Positions 26,028-35,415 of a DNA stretch of 64,000 nt are shown here, in pieces. The translations under genes and the position numbers were made by a program. The stretch comes from Alphaproteobacteria bacterium (lineage in GTDB: Bacteria; Pseudomonadota; Alphaproteobacteria; Caulobacterales; Maricaulaceae), in NCBI GenBank assembly GCA_018222865.1, contig JAAEZM010000003.1:200199-264198 (forward strand), written 5' to 3'. How positions within the stretch are numbered: the first letter of the stretch is position 1; every line of letters begins with the position of its first letter. The notes below the pieces were generated by a model that saw only the letters and a list, made by a program, of their open reading frames with translations, was not told the origin of the DNA and did not search any database.

Positions 26028-26930
26028 ATGCAGCTCCATCTCGATCTAGACCGTGACCGCTGGGATGCGGCCCTCCGGCAGACCTCCTCTGCTTTACAGC
26101 AGGACTGGTCCTATGGTGCGGCGCTGTCGCAAATCGGTGCGAAGCTCTGCCGCGCGGGTATCAGCGAAAACGGCCAGCTGATTGCGCTGTCCCAGATCTC
26201 CATGCGCAAGATCGGATTCGTCCTCAATTTCTCGGTGTGTTTGCGTGGCCCGGTATGGCTCAAGCCCCTGACCGACCAGAAGAAGCGCGCCGCCATTCGC
26301 CTCTTGAAGGCCAAGCTGGGTCTGCAAAGACCACGTGCGCTCCTCGTATCACCGGATCAGAGCGAGCCCCTGCGCGGCTTCTCCAAGGTGATGACCGGGT
26401 ATTCCACCGTCATGCTGGATCTTGACCAGGATCTGGATGCGCTGCGGGCCGGTTTCGATGGAAAATGGCGTAACCGGCTGGTTGCGGCGGAGAAGTCGGG
26501 TCTCAAAGTCACGCAAAACGGATCGAAACCGGCCCAATATCGCTGGCTGCTGGAAACTGAAGAAGGCCAACGCAAGGAGCGCGGCTATACCGCGACACCG
26601 GCCAGCTTGGTGCCGCTTTTCGTTGAGGCCAAAGGGGATCGCGACAGCCTCTTAATCCTGCGGGCGGATCAGGGGCGGGAGAAGGTTGCGGCCATGCTGT
26701 TTTTGATCCATGGCTGCGCCGCGACCTATCATATCGGCTGGAACAGCGAGGTCGGCCGCAAGCAGGGGGCCCATAATCTTCTCTTGTGGCGCGCATTGGA
26801 CATGCTAAAGGCACGCGGTGTCAGGCAACTCGATCTTGGCGGCGTTGAGACCGTCAAGAGCGCAGGTCTGGCACGGTTCAAGATCGGGACGGGCGGTGAG
26901 GTTGTGACCTATGCCGGAACCTATTTCTAA
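26028..26930 (+). CDS. FemAB/GNAT-like acyltransferase
   Basis: 300 residues. The two-lobed GNAT arrangement resembles FemAB-type and BioF2-like acetyltransferases. DLDQDLDALRAGFDGKWRNRL (region, about 132-152) is the typical helix of FemAB-like proteins. The C-terminal lobe carries AAMLFLIHGCAATYHIGWNSE, then QGAHNLLLWRALDMLKARGVRQLDLGG (region). Known relatives transfer aminoacyl or acyl groups in cell-envelope synthesis; the substrate here is not evident. The next gene begins just beyond its stop. Confidence 0.75.
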   Translation: MQLHLDLDRDRWDAALRQTSSALQQDWSYGAALSQIGAKLCRAGISENGQLIALSQISMRKIGFVLNFSVCLRGPVWLKPLTDQKKRAAIRLLKAKLGLQRPRALLVSPDQSEPLRGFSKVMTGYSTVMLDLDQDLDALRAGFDGKWRNRLVAAEKSGLKVTQNGSKPAQYRWLLETEEGQRKERGYTATPASLVPLFVEAKGDRDSLLILRADQGREKVAAMLFLIHGCAATYHIGWNSEVGRKQGAHNLLLWRALDMLKARGVRQLDLGGVETVKSAGLARFKIGTGGEVVTYAGTYF

Positions 26931-26940
26931 CGAGAGACTT

Positions 26941-27498
26941 ATGATGCGCTGGCTTGTGGTTTTGATCTCCGGTGTGGTGCTCGCGGCGTGTTCTGCCGCC
27001 GTCGAGCGTAGTCATGCCAGTGGGAGTATCATTACGCTGTTCGGGCAAATCGGGGTCGTTGATCGCGCGAATGTCGACCCGGTCGTGGAGCCGCTTTTTG
27101 GAACCCTCGGGGTCGAGTTCGACACTGCCTTAGGGCTCAATTATGAGAGCCTGGCGGCCTTGCAGCAGCACTCCATCCGGACGGACTTCCCGCTCGGTGG
27201 TGAGCATCACGTCTTTAGGGGGCCGCGCTTGCATGATGTGCTGGCGGTCGCCCTGCCGGAGGGCGATATGGTGCGAGTGACTGCGCTGGACGGCTATCAG
27301 CGTGACATCTCCATGGAGCGCATTGAGCAAGACGGCGTCATTCTGGCGATCAGCCGAAACGGAATTCCGCTCGGCCTGGGCGGGCTCGGGCCGACCATGC
27401 TGGTCTGGCCACGCGGCGAGGATCCCGCCCTGGCGGAGATGAGCGATGACGACTGGGTCTGGGGGATTTTGACCCTGGAAGTGCGCTCGCCAGCATAA
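26941..27498 (+). CDS. Lipoprotein with sulfite-oxidase-like (molybdopterin-domain-like) fold
   Basis: 185 residues from ATG 26941 (ATG 26944 also possible). The lipoprotein signal ends VVLAAC. The mature half has the layout of the small Oxidored_molyb-like domain: FPLGGEHHVFRGPRLHDVLAVA, VRVTALDGYQRDISMER, ISRNGIPLGLGGLGPTMLVWP. The molybdenum-ligating cysteine of true sulfite oxidases is not visible, so it is probably a non-catalytic relative. It follows the FemAB-like gene closely. Confidence 0.65.
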   Translation: MMRWLVVLISGVVLAACSAAVERSHASGSIITLFGQIGVVDRANVDPVVEPLFGTLGVEFDTALGLNYESLAALQQHSIRTDFPLGGEHHVFRGPRLHDVLAVALPEGDMVRVTALDGYQRDISMERIEQDGVILAISRNGIPLGLGGLGPTMLVWPRGEDPALAEMSDDDWVWGILTLEVRSPA

Positions 27499-27622
27499 TC
27501 GCTGCAGCCTGAGGCATGATCCTTCCCGCTGCCACACAAGCGCATAAAAGGCTTTGAGCGCCGCCATTAACTTTCTATGGTGCGCGCCAAAGAAATGTTG
27601 GTCCTGGGAGGGGACGAGGACA

Positions 27623-29227
27623 ATGTATGAAACTATTGTAGGCGGAATCGAGACCTTCTCCGATTTCCTCTGGGGCGGAAATTGGGGCGATAACTCGATC
27701 TTGCCTGTCGGCCCGATCACCATCCTGCTGCTGGGCACTGGCCTGTATTTGATGATTGGCCTGCGCTTCATGCCGATCCGTCAATTGCCGCGGGCCTTCC
27801 GCTCTCTCTTCAGCGGCAGCCATGACAAGGATGACGGTGCGATCTCGCCTTTCCAGGCCCTTGCAACGGCACTGTCTGGGCAGGTTGGTACGGGTAACCT
27901 GGCCGGTGTCGCGACCGCGATCACCCTGGGCGGTCCCGCTGCGATCTTCTGGATGTGGGTCACGGCGCTGGTCGGTATGGCGTCGGCCTATTCGGAATCC
28001 ATGCTGGCGGTGCGCTATCGTGAGCATCCGAAAAATGGCCAGTCCTCTGTCGCCGGTGGCCCGATGTATTACATCAAGAACGGCCTGGGCAAATGGTGGA
28101 TCTGGCTGGCCGTGCTCTTCTCGGTGGGGACGCTCTTCTCCGCCCTGGCGACCGGCAATATGATCCAGTCCAACTCGCTGACCAATGGTATCGTGGGTGC
28201 GCTGGGCAATGCCGAGATCATGGATCCGAATGCCTTGAGCTCCAAAATGATCGTAGGTGCGATCATTGCGGCACTGACCTTCTTCGTGATCATTGGCGGT
28301 ATTAAGTCCATCGGTTCCGTGGCGGGTAAAGTGGTTCCGCTCATGGCGGCGACCTATGTCCTCGTGGCCTTAGTGACCTTGATCATGAATTTCTCGGAGA
28401 TCCCGGCTGCCTTTGGCCTGATCTTCAATGGCCTGTTTGAACCGCAAGCCGCAGCCGGTGGCTTCCTCGGTGCCAGTATTGCTGCAGGTATCCGTTTTGG
28501 TGTGGAGCGTGGTCTCTTCTCCAACGAAGCCGGTCAGGGTTCTGCCCCGATCGCCCACGCTGCGGCCCGGACGAATGACCCGGTTCAGCAAGGTAAGATC
28601 GCCATGGTCGGTACCTTCCTGGATACGATGGTGATCTGCACCATGACAGCGCTGGTCATCCTCACCGTCACTGGCGATTTCGTTTACAACGAAGCTGGCG
28701 ATGTGATCGACTATGCGTGGCTGGCGGGCCTTGAGGGTATCCAGGTCACACAGGCTTCCTATCAGAGCGCCTTCCCCTTCGGTGACTGGTATATCGCCAT
28801 CATCCTGGCCTTCTTTGCTTTCACCACCATTCTGGGCTGGTCCTATTATGGCGAACGCGCCATCGCCTTCCTGGGCGGTGAGAAGCTGGTCCTGCCCTTC
28901 CGCCTGGTCTGGGTTGTGATGGTCTTTATCGGTTCCTGGCAGCAGGTAGATGTGATTTGGCGCCTGGGCGGCATCGCGAACGCCGCAATGGCTGCGCCGA
29001 ACCTGATCGCGCTGCTCTTCCTGTCAGGCATGGTGTTCAAGATCACGCGCGAGCACGATGCCAAAATCGTCGCAGGCGGGCTCGAGGTTGATTATGACGC
29101 CAGCGCCCATGTCGATGATGCTCCGGCTGCTGATGGCGCTGAGAGTGTTGCAGAGGCAGATGCCGGTGAGGCGGGTGATGCCCCGGGCGAGGGTGAGTCC
29201 GGCGATGATCCCAAGCCGCAGGGCTAA
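27623..29227 (+). CDS. AGCS-family alanine/glycine:cation symporter
   Basis: 534 residues from ATG 27623 (MYETIVGG), supported by a GAGGGGACGAGGA ribosome region. It has about ten membrane helices. Family blocks include ALATALSGQVGTGNLAGVA, SAYSESMLAVRYRE, GPMYYIKNGLG and SNEAGQGSAPIAHAAA. It imports alanine or glycine with Na+ (or H+). The last 60 residues form an acidic tail rich in Ala, Asp, Glu and Gly, which is not part of the usual fold. A clear terminator follows. Confidence 0.93.
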   Translation: MYETIVGGIETFSDFLWGGNWGDNSILPVGPITILLLGTGLYLMIGLRFMPIRQLPRAFRSLFSGSHDKDDGAISPFQALATALSGQVGTGNLAGVATAITLGGPAAIFWMWVTALVGMASAYSESMLAVRYREHPKNGQSSVAGGPMYYIKNGLGKWWIWLAVLFSVGTLFSALATGNMIQSNSLTNGIVGALGNAEIMDPNALSSKMIVGAIIAALTFFVIIGGIKSIGSVAGKVVPLMAATYVLVALVTLIMNFSEIPAAFGLIFNGLFEPQAAAGGFLGASIAAGIRFGVERGLFSNEAGQGSAPIAHAAARTNDPVQQGKIAMVGTFLDTMVICTMTALVILTVTGDFVYNEAGDVIDYAWLAGLEGIQVTQASYQSAFPFGDWYIAIILAFFAFTTILGWSYYGERAIAFLGGEKLVLPFRLVWVVMVFIGSWQQVDVIWRLGGIANAAMAAPNLIALLFLSGMVFKITREHDAKIVAGGLEVDYDASAHVDDAPAADGAESVAEADAGEAGDAPGEGESGDDPKPQG

Positions 29228-29248
29228 TCTCTCTGTTTGGCTTTGAGG

Positions 29249-29278
29249 AAAAGGCTCCGCTTTGGCGGGGCCTTTTTC
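29249..29278 (+). terminator. Rho-independent terminator after the AGCS gene
   Basis: AAAAGGCTCCGC at 29249-29260 pairs with GCGGGGCCTTTT at 29265-29276 (one G-U pair), followed by TTCTTTT. Confidence 0.85.
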
Positions 29279-29287
29279 TTTTGCAGC

Positions 29288-29683
29288 TTATCGAGCCCAG
29301 CGGCGGCGCTTGACGAGCTCAGCTGCGGCCACGCCAAAACCAATCCCGATTATATTGGCAGCGACGTCAAAAACAGAAGCTGTGCGTCCGACAAAATCGA
29401 GCGATTGGAGGTATTCAATCGTGACGCCATAGCTCAGCATCGCAATAGCGGCCCAGGCCCAATGGCGCAGGGGCCAGCCTATGCGCGCCAGGACGGTCAG
29501 GGTGAAAAACGCGGCGATATGCTCGAGCTTGTCCGGGCCCAGGAGCGTGTTGCGCGAGGCATGGCCCGGTTGCAATGCCAGGTCGGTGACCAGGATGAGC
29601 GTGGTCAGGAGCAGAACGCGGCCGGCCCAACGCAGTCCGGGATCTGGACGTGGGGCGTGAGTGTTTCTAACTTCCGGCGACAT
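29288..29683 (-). CDS. VanZ-family membrane protein
   Basis: 131 residues with four predicted helices. The VanZ-like pattern is visible in [33 protein letters not shown] and [15 protein letters not shown]. The family contains the teicoplanin-resistance protein VanZ, but most members are small membrane proteins of unknown role. It is divergent from bioB, and the 20-bp gap means bioB must share or overlap its promoter region. Confidence 0.82.
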   Translation of the reverse strand: MSPEVRNTHAPRPDPGLRWAGRVLLLTTLILVTDLALQPGHASRNTLLGPDKLEHIAAFFTLTVLARIGWPLRHWAWAAIAMLSYGVTIEYLQSLDFVGRTASVFDVAANIIGIGFGVAAAELVKRRRWAR

Positions 29684-29703
29684 TTCTTAGGACAGGCTCT
29701 TTC

Positions 29704-30711
29704 ATGACCGACTTGCTTCAAGATCTCGACCAGCTCGCGACGCCCCGTACCAATTGGACACGCGAGGAGGCCGGAGAGGTATACCGCGCACCTTTTAACG
29801 ATCTGATATTTGCAGCGCAGTCTGTGCACAGAAAATTCCATGATCCGAATGCCGTCCAGACCAGCCAGCTTCTCTCGATCAAGACGGGCGGGTGTGCCGA
29901 GGATTGTGGGTATTGCAATCAGTCCGCTCATTTCGATACCGGGCTGCAAGCCTCCAAGCTGATGCCGCTCAATGAAGTCATGCAGGCGGCTGAAAAGGCA
30001 AAGGCGGGCGGAGCCACGCGTTTTTGTATGGGCGCCGCCTGGCGCGAGCTGAAACCGCGTGATGAAGACGCGATCTGCGAGATGATTGAAGGGGTGAAAT
30101 CGCTCGGCATGGAGACCTGCGTCACGCTGGGCATGCTTGAGGACGGACAGGCGAGAAAGCTGCGCCAAGCCGGCCTGGATTATTACAACCATAATCTCGA
30201 TACGGCACCGGAAGATTATGGGCGGGTCATTTCCACACGCACTTATCAAGACCGTATCGATACGCTCGACCGCGTTCGCGATGCCGGTATTCATGTCTGC
30301 ACGGGCGGCATTGTAGGCATGGGCGAGCCGGAAACTGCGCGCATCGGCCTGATTGCAGAGCTCGCCAATATGAGCCCGCATCCCGAGAGCGTGCCGATCA
30401 ATCACCTTGTGGCGGTGAAAGGCACACCGCTCGGCGATAGCAAACCGCTCGACGGAATTGATTTTGTTCGTACGATTGCCACTGCGCGCATTCTTATGCC
30501 GAAATCCATGGTCCGTCTTTCGGCCGGGCGTGAAGGCATGAGCCGTGAATTACAGGCGCTCTGCTTCCTGGCGGGTGCCAATTCGATTTTCGTAGGGGAA
30601 GAATTGCTCACCACGCCAAACCCGGAAAAGCATGAGGATTTCGACATGTTCGGCGCTCTGGGGATTGAGCCGATGAAGCTGGGCTCGGTCGAGCTCAGCC
30701 CGGCGGAATAA
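29704..30711 (+). CDS. bioB: Biotin synthase BioB
   Basis: 335 residues. Radical SAM enzyme inserting sulfur into dethiobiotin. The 4Fe-4S motif is C-AED-C-GY-C in [15 protein letters not shown]. The [11 protein letters not shown] motif and the 2Fe-2S-associated region ([24 protein letters not shown]) are intact. No other biotin genes are near; phhB follows 22 bp downstream with a good ribosome site. Confidence 0.97.
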   Translation: MTDLLQDLDQLATPRTNWTREEAGEVYRAPFNDLIFAAQSVHRKFHDPNAVQTSQLLSIKTGGCAEDCGYCNQSAHFDTGLQASKLMPLNEVMQAAEKAKAGGATRFCMGAAWRELKPRDEDAICEMIEGVKSLGMETCVTLGMLEDGQARKLRQAGLDYYNHNLDTAPEDYGRVISTRTYQDRIDTLDRVRDAGIHVCTGGIVGMGEPETARIGLIAELANMSPHPESVPINHLVAVKGTPLGDSKPLDGIDFVRTIATARILMPKSMVRLSAGREGMSRELQALCFLAGANSIFVGEELLTTPNPEKHEDFDMFGALGIEPMKLGSVELSPAE

Positions 30712-30733
30712 GTAAGAAGGTCAGGAGACGAGC

Positions 30734-31009
30734 ATGGAAAAGCTGGGAGCCAGCCGCGTTCTGGAAGATCTTCAGGGCTGGGCGGCAGTAGAGGGTCGCG
30801 ATGCGATCCGCAAAGTCTATGAATTCGCCGATTTCAACGCGGCCTGGGGCTTTATGAGCCGGGTCGCGCTGAAAGCCGAACAGATGAACCATCATCCTGA
30901 ATGGTTTAATGTTTACAATAAGGTGGATGTGACGCTTGCGACCCATGATGCGGGCGGGGTGACCCAGCTCGATCTGGATCTTGCCGCGTTTATGGACGCG
31001 CTCGCCTAG
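30734..31009 (+). CDS. phhB: 4a-hydroxytetrahydrobiopterin dehydratase (PCD)
   Basis: 91 residues, full length. It dehydrates pterin-4a-carbinolamine in the recycling of the phenylalanine hydroxylase cofactor. The signature is [18 protein letters not shown] (catalytic His pair), then [18 protein letters not shown]. Phenylalanine hydroxylase is not in the window. It is preceded by AAGGTCAGGAG and is probably co-transcribed with bioB. Confidence 0.93.
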   Translation: MEKLGASRVLEDLQGWAAVEGRDAIRKVYEFADFNAAWGFMSRVALKAEQMNHHPEWFNVYNKVDVTLATHDAGGVTQLDLDLAAFMDALA

Positions 31010-31023
31010 CTGGTCTGTCCGGG

Positions 31024-31479
31024 TCAGTCGGCGTGGATGATGATCATGCCGATCAAGACCTCAGCCCCGTCGCGGCCGAGGGTCATATCCGTGGCCTCTT
31101 GCAGCAAGGCGGCGATCCGATCAGCATCGGGGACTTCGCCATACTGGTAATACATGCCGGTATAAACGCTCAGCGCCGTGACATAGGCATTGCGCAGGCG
31201 CGGCATGAGGCGGTCGATGCGGTCACGCAGATCTGTATCCTCTACTTCCAGACCCGCTTCGATTTGCAATAAGCCGCGCGCGCGCCGATTGGCCTGCACC
31301 GTGGCGGTAAGCGGCGGCAGCGGCATATAGCTGTCCGATGATGTCAGGCTGCGGTGGCGGCTGGTGTCCTCGCTTTGGGCGGGAGGGGGCGCCGCAAAAG
31401 CGGTCGCCGACAGGCCGAAAACCAGAGCCAGGCACAAAAGCCCGTGACGGGCGAGAGAGATCAAATCAACACGCGACAT
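31024..31479 (-). CDS. Secreted protein, possibly FliL-like
   Basis: 151 residues. A signal peptide (LLCLALVFGLSATAFA) is followed by a region whose layout recalls the FliL C-terminal domain: YMPLPPLTATVQANRRARGLL, IEAGLEVEDTDLRDRI, then MPRLRNAYVTALS and MIIIHAD. True FliL has a transmembrane anchor and sits among flagellar genes; neither holds here. It should be taken as a secreted protein of unknown role with a FliL-like outline. It overlaps no neighbour and is convergent with phhB. Confidence 0.6.
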   Translation of the reverse strand: MSRVDLISLARHGLLCLALVFGLSATAFAAPPPAQSEDTSRHRSLTSSDSYMPLPPLTATVQANRRARGLLQIEAGLEVEDTDLRDRIDRLMPRLRNAYVTALSVYTGMYYQYGEVPDADRIAALLQEATDMTLGRDGAEVLIGMIIIHAD

Positions 31480-31491
31480 GCGTGTGTCATA

Positions 31492-32133
31492 TCATGCGGC
31501 CGTAAAGGAAGCGTTTTTATAGCCTGAATTGGCGACACCTGAGCGGAAGGTCTGAATATGCGTTCCGCGCTCTTCAAGGCGGCGTTGATATTCACCCGCG
31601 CTTAGCGGCGAGAAGGCATTGTAAAGATACCAGCCGCCATCCTCGCCGCGGATCGGCGTCAGCACAGTATCCCAATGATAGCTGTCCTCATTGGGATTGG
31701 ACTGCCACAAGACTTCCACGCGCGAGAGTTCCCCATTGAAGACGCCGGTGTCGAGAACGTCCCGGACCAGGGTCTCGCTATTGATCACCGCAGTCATGGC
31801 AATGGGTTCGCCTTCGCGCGAGCGCTGGAACTGGGGGTGATTGCGCAGGCCGTCGCTGAGCGCGACATTGAAGATCTCTGCACCGTCAAAGCGCATAATG
31901 CTGGCAATGTGCGGGCTGACGCGCACGGATTTCAGGACGAAGTCGAGCACATCCAATTGCGCTGGATTGGAAATCAGGGAGCGGATCTTGTGCTCCAGCC
32001 CATCTTTGGGCTCAGTCTTGCCGGATTCCAAACGTGAGACATAGGCCTGGCTGATCTCAAGCAGGTCGGCCAATGCCTCCTGCTTCAGCCCATTGCGTGC
32101 GCGGTAAGTCCGCAATTCCAACGACCAGTCCAT
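31492..32133 (-). CDS. XRE-family transcriptional regulator with C-terminal sensory region
   Basis: 213 residues. The Cro/C1 helix-turn-helix (residues about 5-60) reads LKQEALADLLEISQAYVSRLESGKTEP. The remaining 150 residues look like a PAS-like or other ligand-binding domain (FDGAEIFNVALSDGL, SYHWDTVLTPIRGEDGGWYLYNAFSPL) but are not assignable with confidence. A promoter matching sigma70 lies about 95 bp upstream. Confidence 0.8.
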   Translation of the reverse strand: MDWSLELRTYRARNGLKQEALADLLEISQAYVSRLESGKTEPKDGLEHKIRSLISNPAQLDVLDFVLKSVRVSPHIASIMRFDGAEIFNVALSDGLRNHPQFQRSREGEPIAMTAVINSETLVRDVLDTGVFNGELSRVEVLWQSNPNEDSYHWDTVLTPIRGEDGGWYLYNAFSPLSAGEYQRRLEERGTHIQTFRSGVANSGYKNASFTAA

Positions 32134-32226
32134 GATAACCCAACTACCACTTTTAACGTGAGGCCCACAGGATCGCGTGGACGTCTCATCGGATCAAGCC
32201 ATACATGTCGCTGTTAACTTTTATAA

Positions 32227-32255
32227 ATTATCGAGCGAACAGTGTTTAGTTGCAA
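32227..32255 (-). promoter_or_regulatory. Sigma70-like promoter for the XRE regulator
   Basis: On the minus strand, TTGCAA (32255-32250) is separated by exactly 17 bases from GATAAT (32232-32227). They match the -35 at four positions and the -10 at five. The surrounding 60 bases are AT-rich, unlike the flanking genes. Confidence 0.5.
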
Positions 32256-32366
32256 TTAAAGATTGGATCCGATTTGTCAAGTTCGATCCCTGCCAGCTGC
32301 GGCTGGACGGTGAATGCCGATGCAGGCTAAAAGCGGACTGATTGCAAATAGAGCGCTGGAACCTCC

Positions 32367-32666
32367 ATGTCCCCCATTGACGGCCTGATTATTTATATCG
32401 TTCACCCCGCCCTCACCCTCCTGATGTGGATCGTGATCATCGGCGTGGTGATGAGCTGGCTCATCAATTTCAACGTCATCAACACGCATAACCAGTTCGT
32501 GGCGACCGTCTATCGTATGACCTATGCGGTGACAGAACCGCTTTTGCGGCCGATCCGCAGCGTGCTGCCGACACTCGGTGGGTTGGACTTTTCACCCATC
32601 GCGCTGATCCTGCTGATCTCTTTCGTGCAGGGCTATGTGCTGATGGAGCTGGTTCGGATTTTCTGA
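32367..32666 (+). CDS. YggT-family membrane protein
   Basis: 99 residues with two helices (about 13-33 and 75-95) flanking the family motif YAVTEPLLRPIRSVLPTLGGLDFSPI. YggT proteins are implicated in osmotic tolerance and in envelope or division processes in various bacteria; the mechanism is unclear. In many Alphaproteobacteria yggT sits upstream of other housekeeping genes, here folD. Confidence 0.9.
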   Translation: MSPIDGLIIYIVHPALTLLMWIVIIGVVMSWLINFNVINTHNQFVATVYRMTYAVTEPLLRPIRSVLPTLGGLDFSPIALILLISFVQGYVLMELVRIF

Positions 32667-32770
32667 TCCGTTTGCGCACCACTGCGGCAGTGATCGGCGA
32701 CTCGATCGGCGACGAATCGCATTAACGGCGTGGCTTTTATGAGTTGGACAGGCGGCAGGAGTCCTCAGCC

Positions 32771-33667
32771 ATGAGCGCAGAATTGATAGACGGCAAGGCG
32801 GTTGCAGCGGAAATCGATGCGCGGGCCGGAGAGGTGGGGGCGAGCCTGGCCAAGGCGATGGGCCGCGCGCCTTGCCTCGCGGTCGTGCTGATCGGCGAGG
32901 ATCCCGCCAGCCAGGTCTATGTCCGCAACAAGGTCAGGCGTACTGAGGCGGCCGGCCTGCGCTCGATCGAAATCCGGCGCCCTGCGAACGCATCCCAGGC
33001 TGACGTGATTGATGAAGTCCGCAAGCTCAATGATGATGCAGGCGTTGACGGAATTCTCGTGCAATTGCCTTTGCCCGATCATATCGATGCCAATGCGGTG
33101 ATCGAGGCGATCGACCCGAGCAAGGATGTTGATGGCCTCACCGAAGCAAGTGCCGGGCGTCTGGTCTTGGGTAAGACAGGGTTGCGGCCGTGTACGCCGG
33201 AGGGCTGTGTCTATCTGGCCAAGAAGACGCTGGGCGATCTTACGGGAAAATCAGTTGTCGTCATCGGTCGCTCTATTCTCGTCGGAAAGCCTGCAGCGCT
33301 GCTCTTTCTGGAGCAGAATGCCACGGTCACCATCGCCCATTCGCGAACGCATGATCTGCCCGCTCTGGCACGGACCGCGGATATCCTGGTTCCAGCGGTT
33401 GGCCGTCCATTGATGGTGAAGGGCGACTGGGTGAAGCCTGGCGCGTGCGTGCTGGATGTCGGGATTAATCGCATCGATGCTCCCGAGCGCGGTGAAGGCA
33501 AGACGCGTCTCGTCGGAGATGCCGATTTTGATGCTATTATTGGGCATGCGGGCTCTATTACGCCCGTGCCTGGCGGTATCGGACCGATGACAATCGCCAT
33601 GTTGTTGCGAAACACTGTCCGCGCCGCAGCTTTACGTTGTGGACAACCGCTCCCTGAGGGCTTTTAA
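32771..33667 (+). CDS. folD: FolD, methylenetetrahydrofolate dehydrogenase/cyclohydrolase
   Basis: 298 residues from ATG 32771 (an upstream TTG at 32744 is less likely). It interconverts methylene-, methenyl- and formyl-THF with NADP. Visible are the catalytic Lys region QVYVRNKVRRTEAAG, DGILVQLPLPDHID, RPCTPEGC, the dinucleotide motif VVIGRSILVGKPAALLF and PVPGGIGPMTIAML. Length and motifs are normal. Confidence 0.97.
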   Translation: MSAELIDGKAVAAEIDARAGEVGASLAKAMGRAPCLAVVLIGEDPASQVYVRNKVRRTEAAGLRSIEIRRPANASQADVIDEVRKLNDDAGVDGILVQLPLPDHIDANAVIEAIDPSKDVDGLTEASAGRLVLGKTGLRPCTPEGCVYLAKKTLGDLTGKSVVVIGRSILVGKPAALLFLEQNATVTIAHSRTHDLPALARTADILVPAVGRPLMVKGDWVKPGACVLDVGINRIDAPERGEGKTRLVGDADFDAIIGHAGSITPVPGGIGPMTIAMLLRNTVRAAALRCGQPLPEGF

Positions 33668-33745
33668 CGCTCCCAAGCACTGTCGAATCTTGTAAACAGT
33701 TCGGTAATGCAACGCTAATATCCTATGCATGAGAGGGAGGTTCGC

Positions 33746-34162
33746 ATGGGGCAACAGGCACTTAAGGTCCTGCATGTCGAAGATGATTTCGCCGATGCCA
33801 TGCTTGTCCAGCACGCTGTATGCGAAGCGGGCGATTATGACATCGTGTTCGAGGTCGCTCGCACGCTAAAGGAAGCCAAGCGCAAGCTGGAGCGTGAAGA
33901 ATTTGATCTGGTATTGCTGGATCTGCGCCTGCCTGACTCCGTCGATCCCGAGGACACTTTTAATACCGCTCTCGACAGCGCCGGTGAGACCCCGCTTCTC
34001 GTCCTGTCCGGTTCCATGCGAACAGATGATATGTATATCCCCGCCGATGTTGGGCGGTTGGACAAGAATAAGAGCTTCCGAGCCCCCAAGGGCGAGGCGC
34101 CGGTTCACCTGGCCCATCTCATCCGTGAGGCGGCTGAGAATACCGATATCCAGGCGATATAG
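33746..34162 (+). CDS. Single-domain response regulator
   Basis: 138 residues from ATG 33746, fixed by GAGGGAGG 5 bases before it. It is a stand-alone receiver domain: acidic pair in VLHVEDDFADA, phospho-acceptor Asp in FDLVLLDLRLPDS, Ser in LLVLSGSMR and Lys in NKSFRAPKG. No output domain and no histidine kinase nearby, so it is an orphan that must act through protein contact. Between beta4 and beta5 the MYIPADVGRLDKNKS stretch is atypical of the family. Confidence 0.85.
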   Translation: MGQQALKVLHVEDDFADAMLVQHAVCEAGDYDIVFEVARTLKEAKRKLEREEFDLVLLDLRLPDSVDPEDTFNTALDSAGETPLLVLSGSMRTDDMYIPADVGRLDKNKSFRAPKGEAPVHLAHLIREAAENTDIQAI

Positions 34163-34232
34163 ACAGATTTTCACTTCCCTTCCGGGCCGGCCTGCGTAAC
34201 CTCGTCTTTCCAGGACAGGAGGATCAGGGTTT

Positions 34233-35024
34233 ATGCGCAGCGCTCACGAAATCGATTACAAAATCGGCGGTGAAGACATTCAATATGTCGAGATCGAGCT
34301 GGACCCGGGCGAGAGCGTCATCGCTGAAGCCGGTTCGATGATGTACAAAAATCCCTCCATCTCCATGGAAGCCATATTCGGCGATGGTTCGGCCAAGCAT
34401 GAAGGCTTTCTTGGTGCACTGGCCAGCGCCGGCAAGCGCATCCTCACCGGGGAAAGCCTCTTCATGACGCTTTTCACCCATGACGGTCAGGGAAAAGCTC
34501 ACGCCGCTTTTGCGGCACCCTTTCCCGGCACAATCGTACCGGTCCACCTGCCCGATGTGGGCGGCGAGCTGATCTGTCAGAAGGATAGTTTCCTGGCGGC
34601 GGCCAAAGGTGTTGCTGTCGGCATCGCGCTTCAAAAGCGCATCATGACCGGATTGTTTGGTGGCGAAGGCTTCATCATGCAGCGCCTGGAGGGCGATGGC
34701 TGGTGCTTTGTTCATGCGGGCGGAACCCTGATCGAGCGCGAGCTTGCGCCTGGCGAGGAAATCCATGTCGATACGGGGTGTGTCGTGGCCTATACCAGCA
34801 CGGTTGATTTCGAGATCGAGCGCGCCGGGAATATCAAATCGATGATCTTTGGCGGCGAAGGCGTGTTTTTCGCACACCTTAAGGGACCAGGGAAAATCTG
34901 GCTTCAATCCATGCCGTTCTCGCGCCTTGCCGGCCGCATCCTTGCCAATGTGCCTGTCACGGGATCAGGCCAGGGGGAAGGCTCCGTGCTGGGCCCGCTT
35001 GGCAGTATCGTTCGCGGCAATTAG
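34233..35024 (+). CDS. TIGR00266/AIM24-family protein
   Basis: 263 residues built of beta-rich repeats, characteristic of the TIGR00266 family. Visible segments are YVEIELDPGESVIAEAGSMMY, GESLFMTLFTHDGQGKA, GTIVPVHLPDVGGELICQKDS, and VDTGCVVAYTSTVDFEIERAG (region, about 181-201). The eukaryotic homologue AIM24 is mitochondrial, and the bacterial role is not established. The ribosome site GGACAGGAGG is strong. Confidence 0.9.
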   Translation: MRSAHEIDYKIGGEDIQYVEIELDPGESVIAEAGSMMYKNPSISMEAIFGDGSAKHEGFLGALASAGKRILTGESLFMTLFTHDGQGKAHAAFAAPFPGTIVPVHLPDVGGELICQKDSFLAAAKGVAVGIALQKRIMTGLFGGEGFIMQRLEGDGWCFVHAGGTLIERELAPGEEIHVDTGCVVAYTSTVDFEIERAGNIKSMIFGGEGVFFAHLKGPGKIWLQSMPFSRLAGRILANVPVTGSGQGEGSVLGPLGSIVRGN

Positions 35025-35056
35025 CCAGGGCGGGCCCGCACGGCCGAAATATGTAG

Positions 35057-35086
35057 TTGACAGTCATTCGCAGAAGTGACCATATG
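35057..35086 (+). promoter_or_regulatory. Possible promoter of bfd-bfr
   Basis: A perfect TTGACA at 35057-35062 is followed after 18 bases by CATATG at 35081-35086, a poor -10. It lies 40 bp before the bfd start. The -35 is convincing and the -10 is not. Confidence 0.3.
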
Positions 35087-35126
35087 TATGCATCTGAGAA
35101 CCAGTTGCACGAAATCGTCACGCCTT

Positions 35127-35324
35127 ATGTATGTCTGCATCTGCAATGCGCTTCGAGACCAAGAGCTCAAAGATGCTGCCGCCCAGCCCGGCGTGAAGAC
35201 TCCTGCCTGTGTATTCAAGAGCTTCGACAAGCGCCCACAATGCGGCCGCTGCCTGCCTGACGTCGCTGAGATCGTCTCTTCCGTGGAAATCCGCGCTGCG
35301 GGTGATGCCCCCGAAAACGGCTGA
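35127..35324 (+). CDS. bfd: Bacterioferritin-associated ferredoxin
   Basis: 65 residues from ATG 35127. The four Cys ligands of the 2Fe-2S cluster are at positions 4, 6, 39 and 42 (MYVCICNAL and QCGRC). Bfd donates electrons to bacterioferritin to release stored iron. It lies 91 bp upstream of bfr on the same strand, the standard pairing. The longer upstream frame is not needed. Confidence 0.92.
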   Translation: MYVCICNALRDQELKDAAAQPGVKTPACVFKSFDKRPQCGRCLPDVAEIVSSVEIRAAGDAPENG

Positions 35325-35415
35325 TATCGCAAGCGATTAACACTCGCAAAGATAATTCTTGGCCTGAGCGTCAAACGCCCTAATCTCCGGCTCACACCAG
35401 TCAAAGGAGAGCGTG

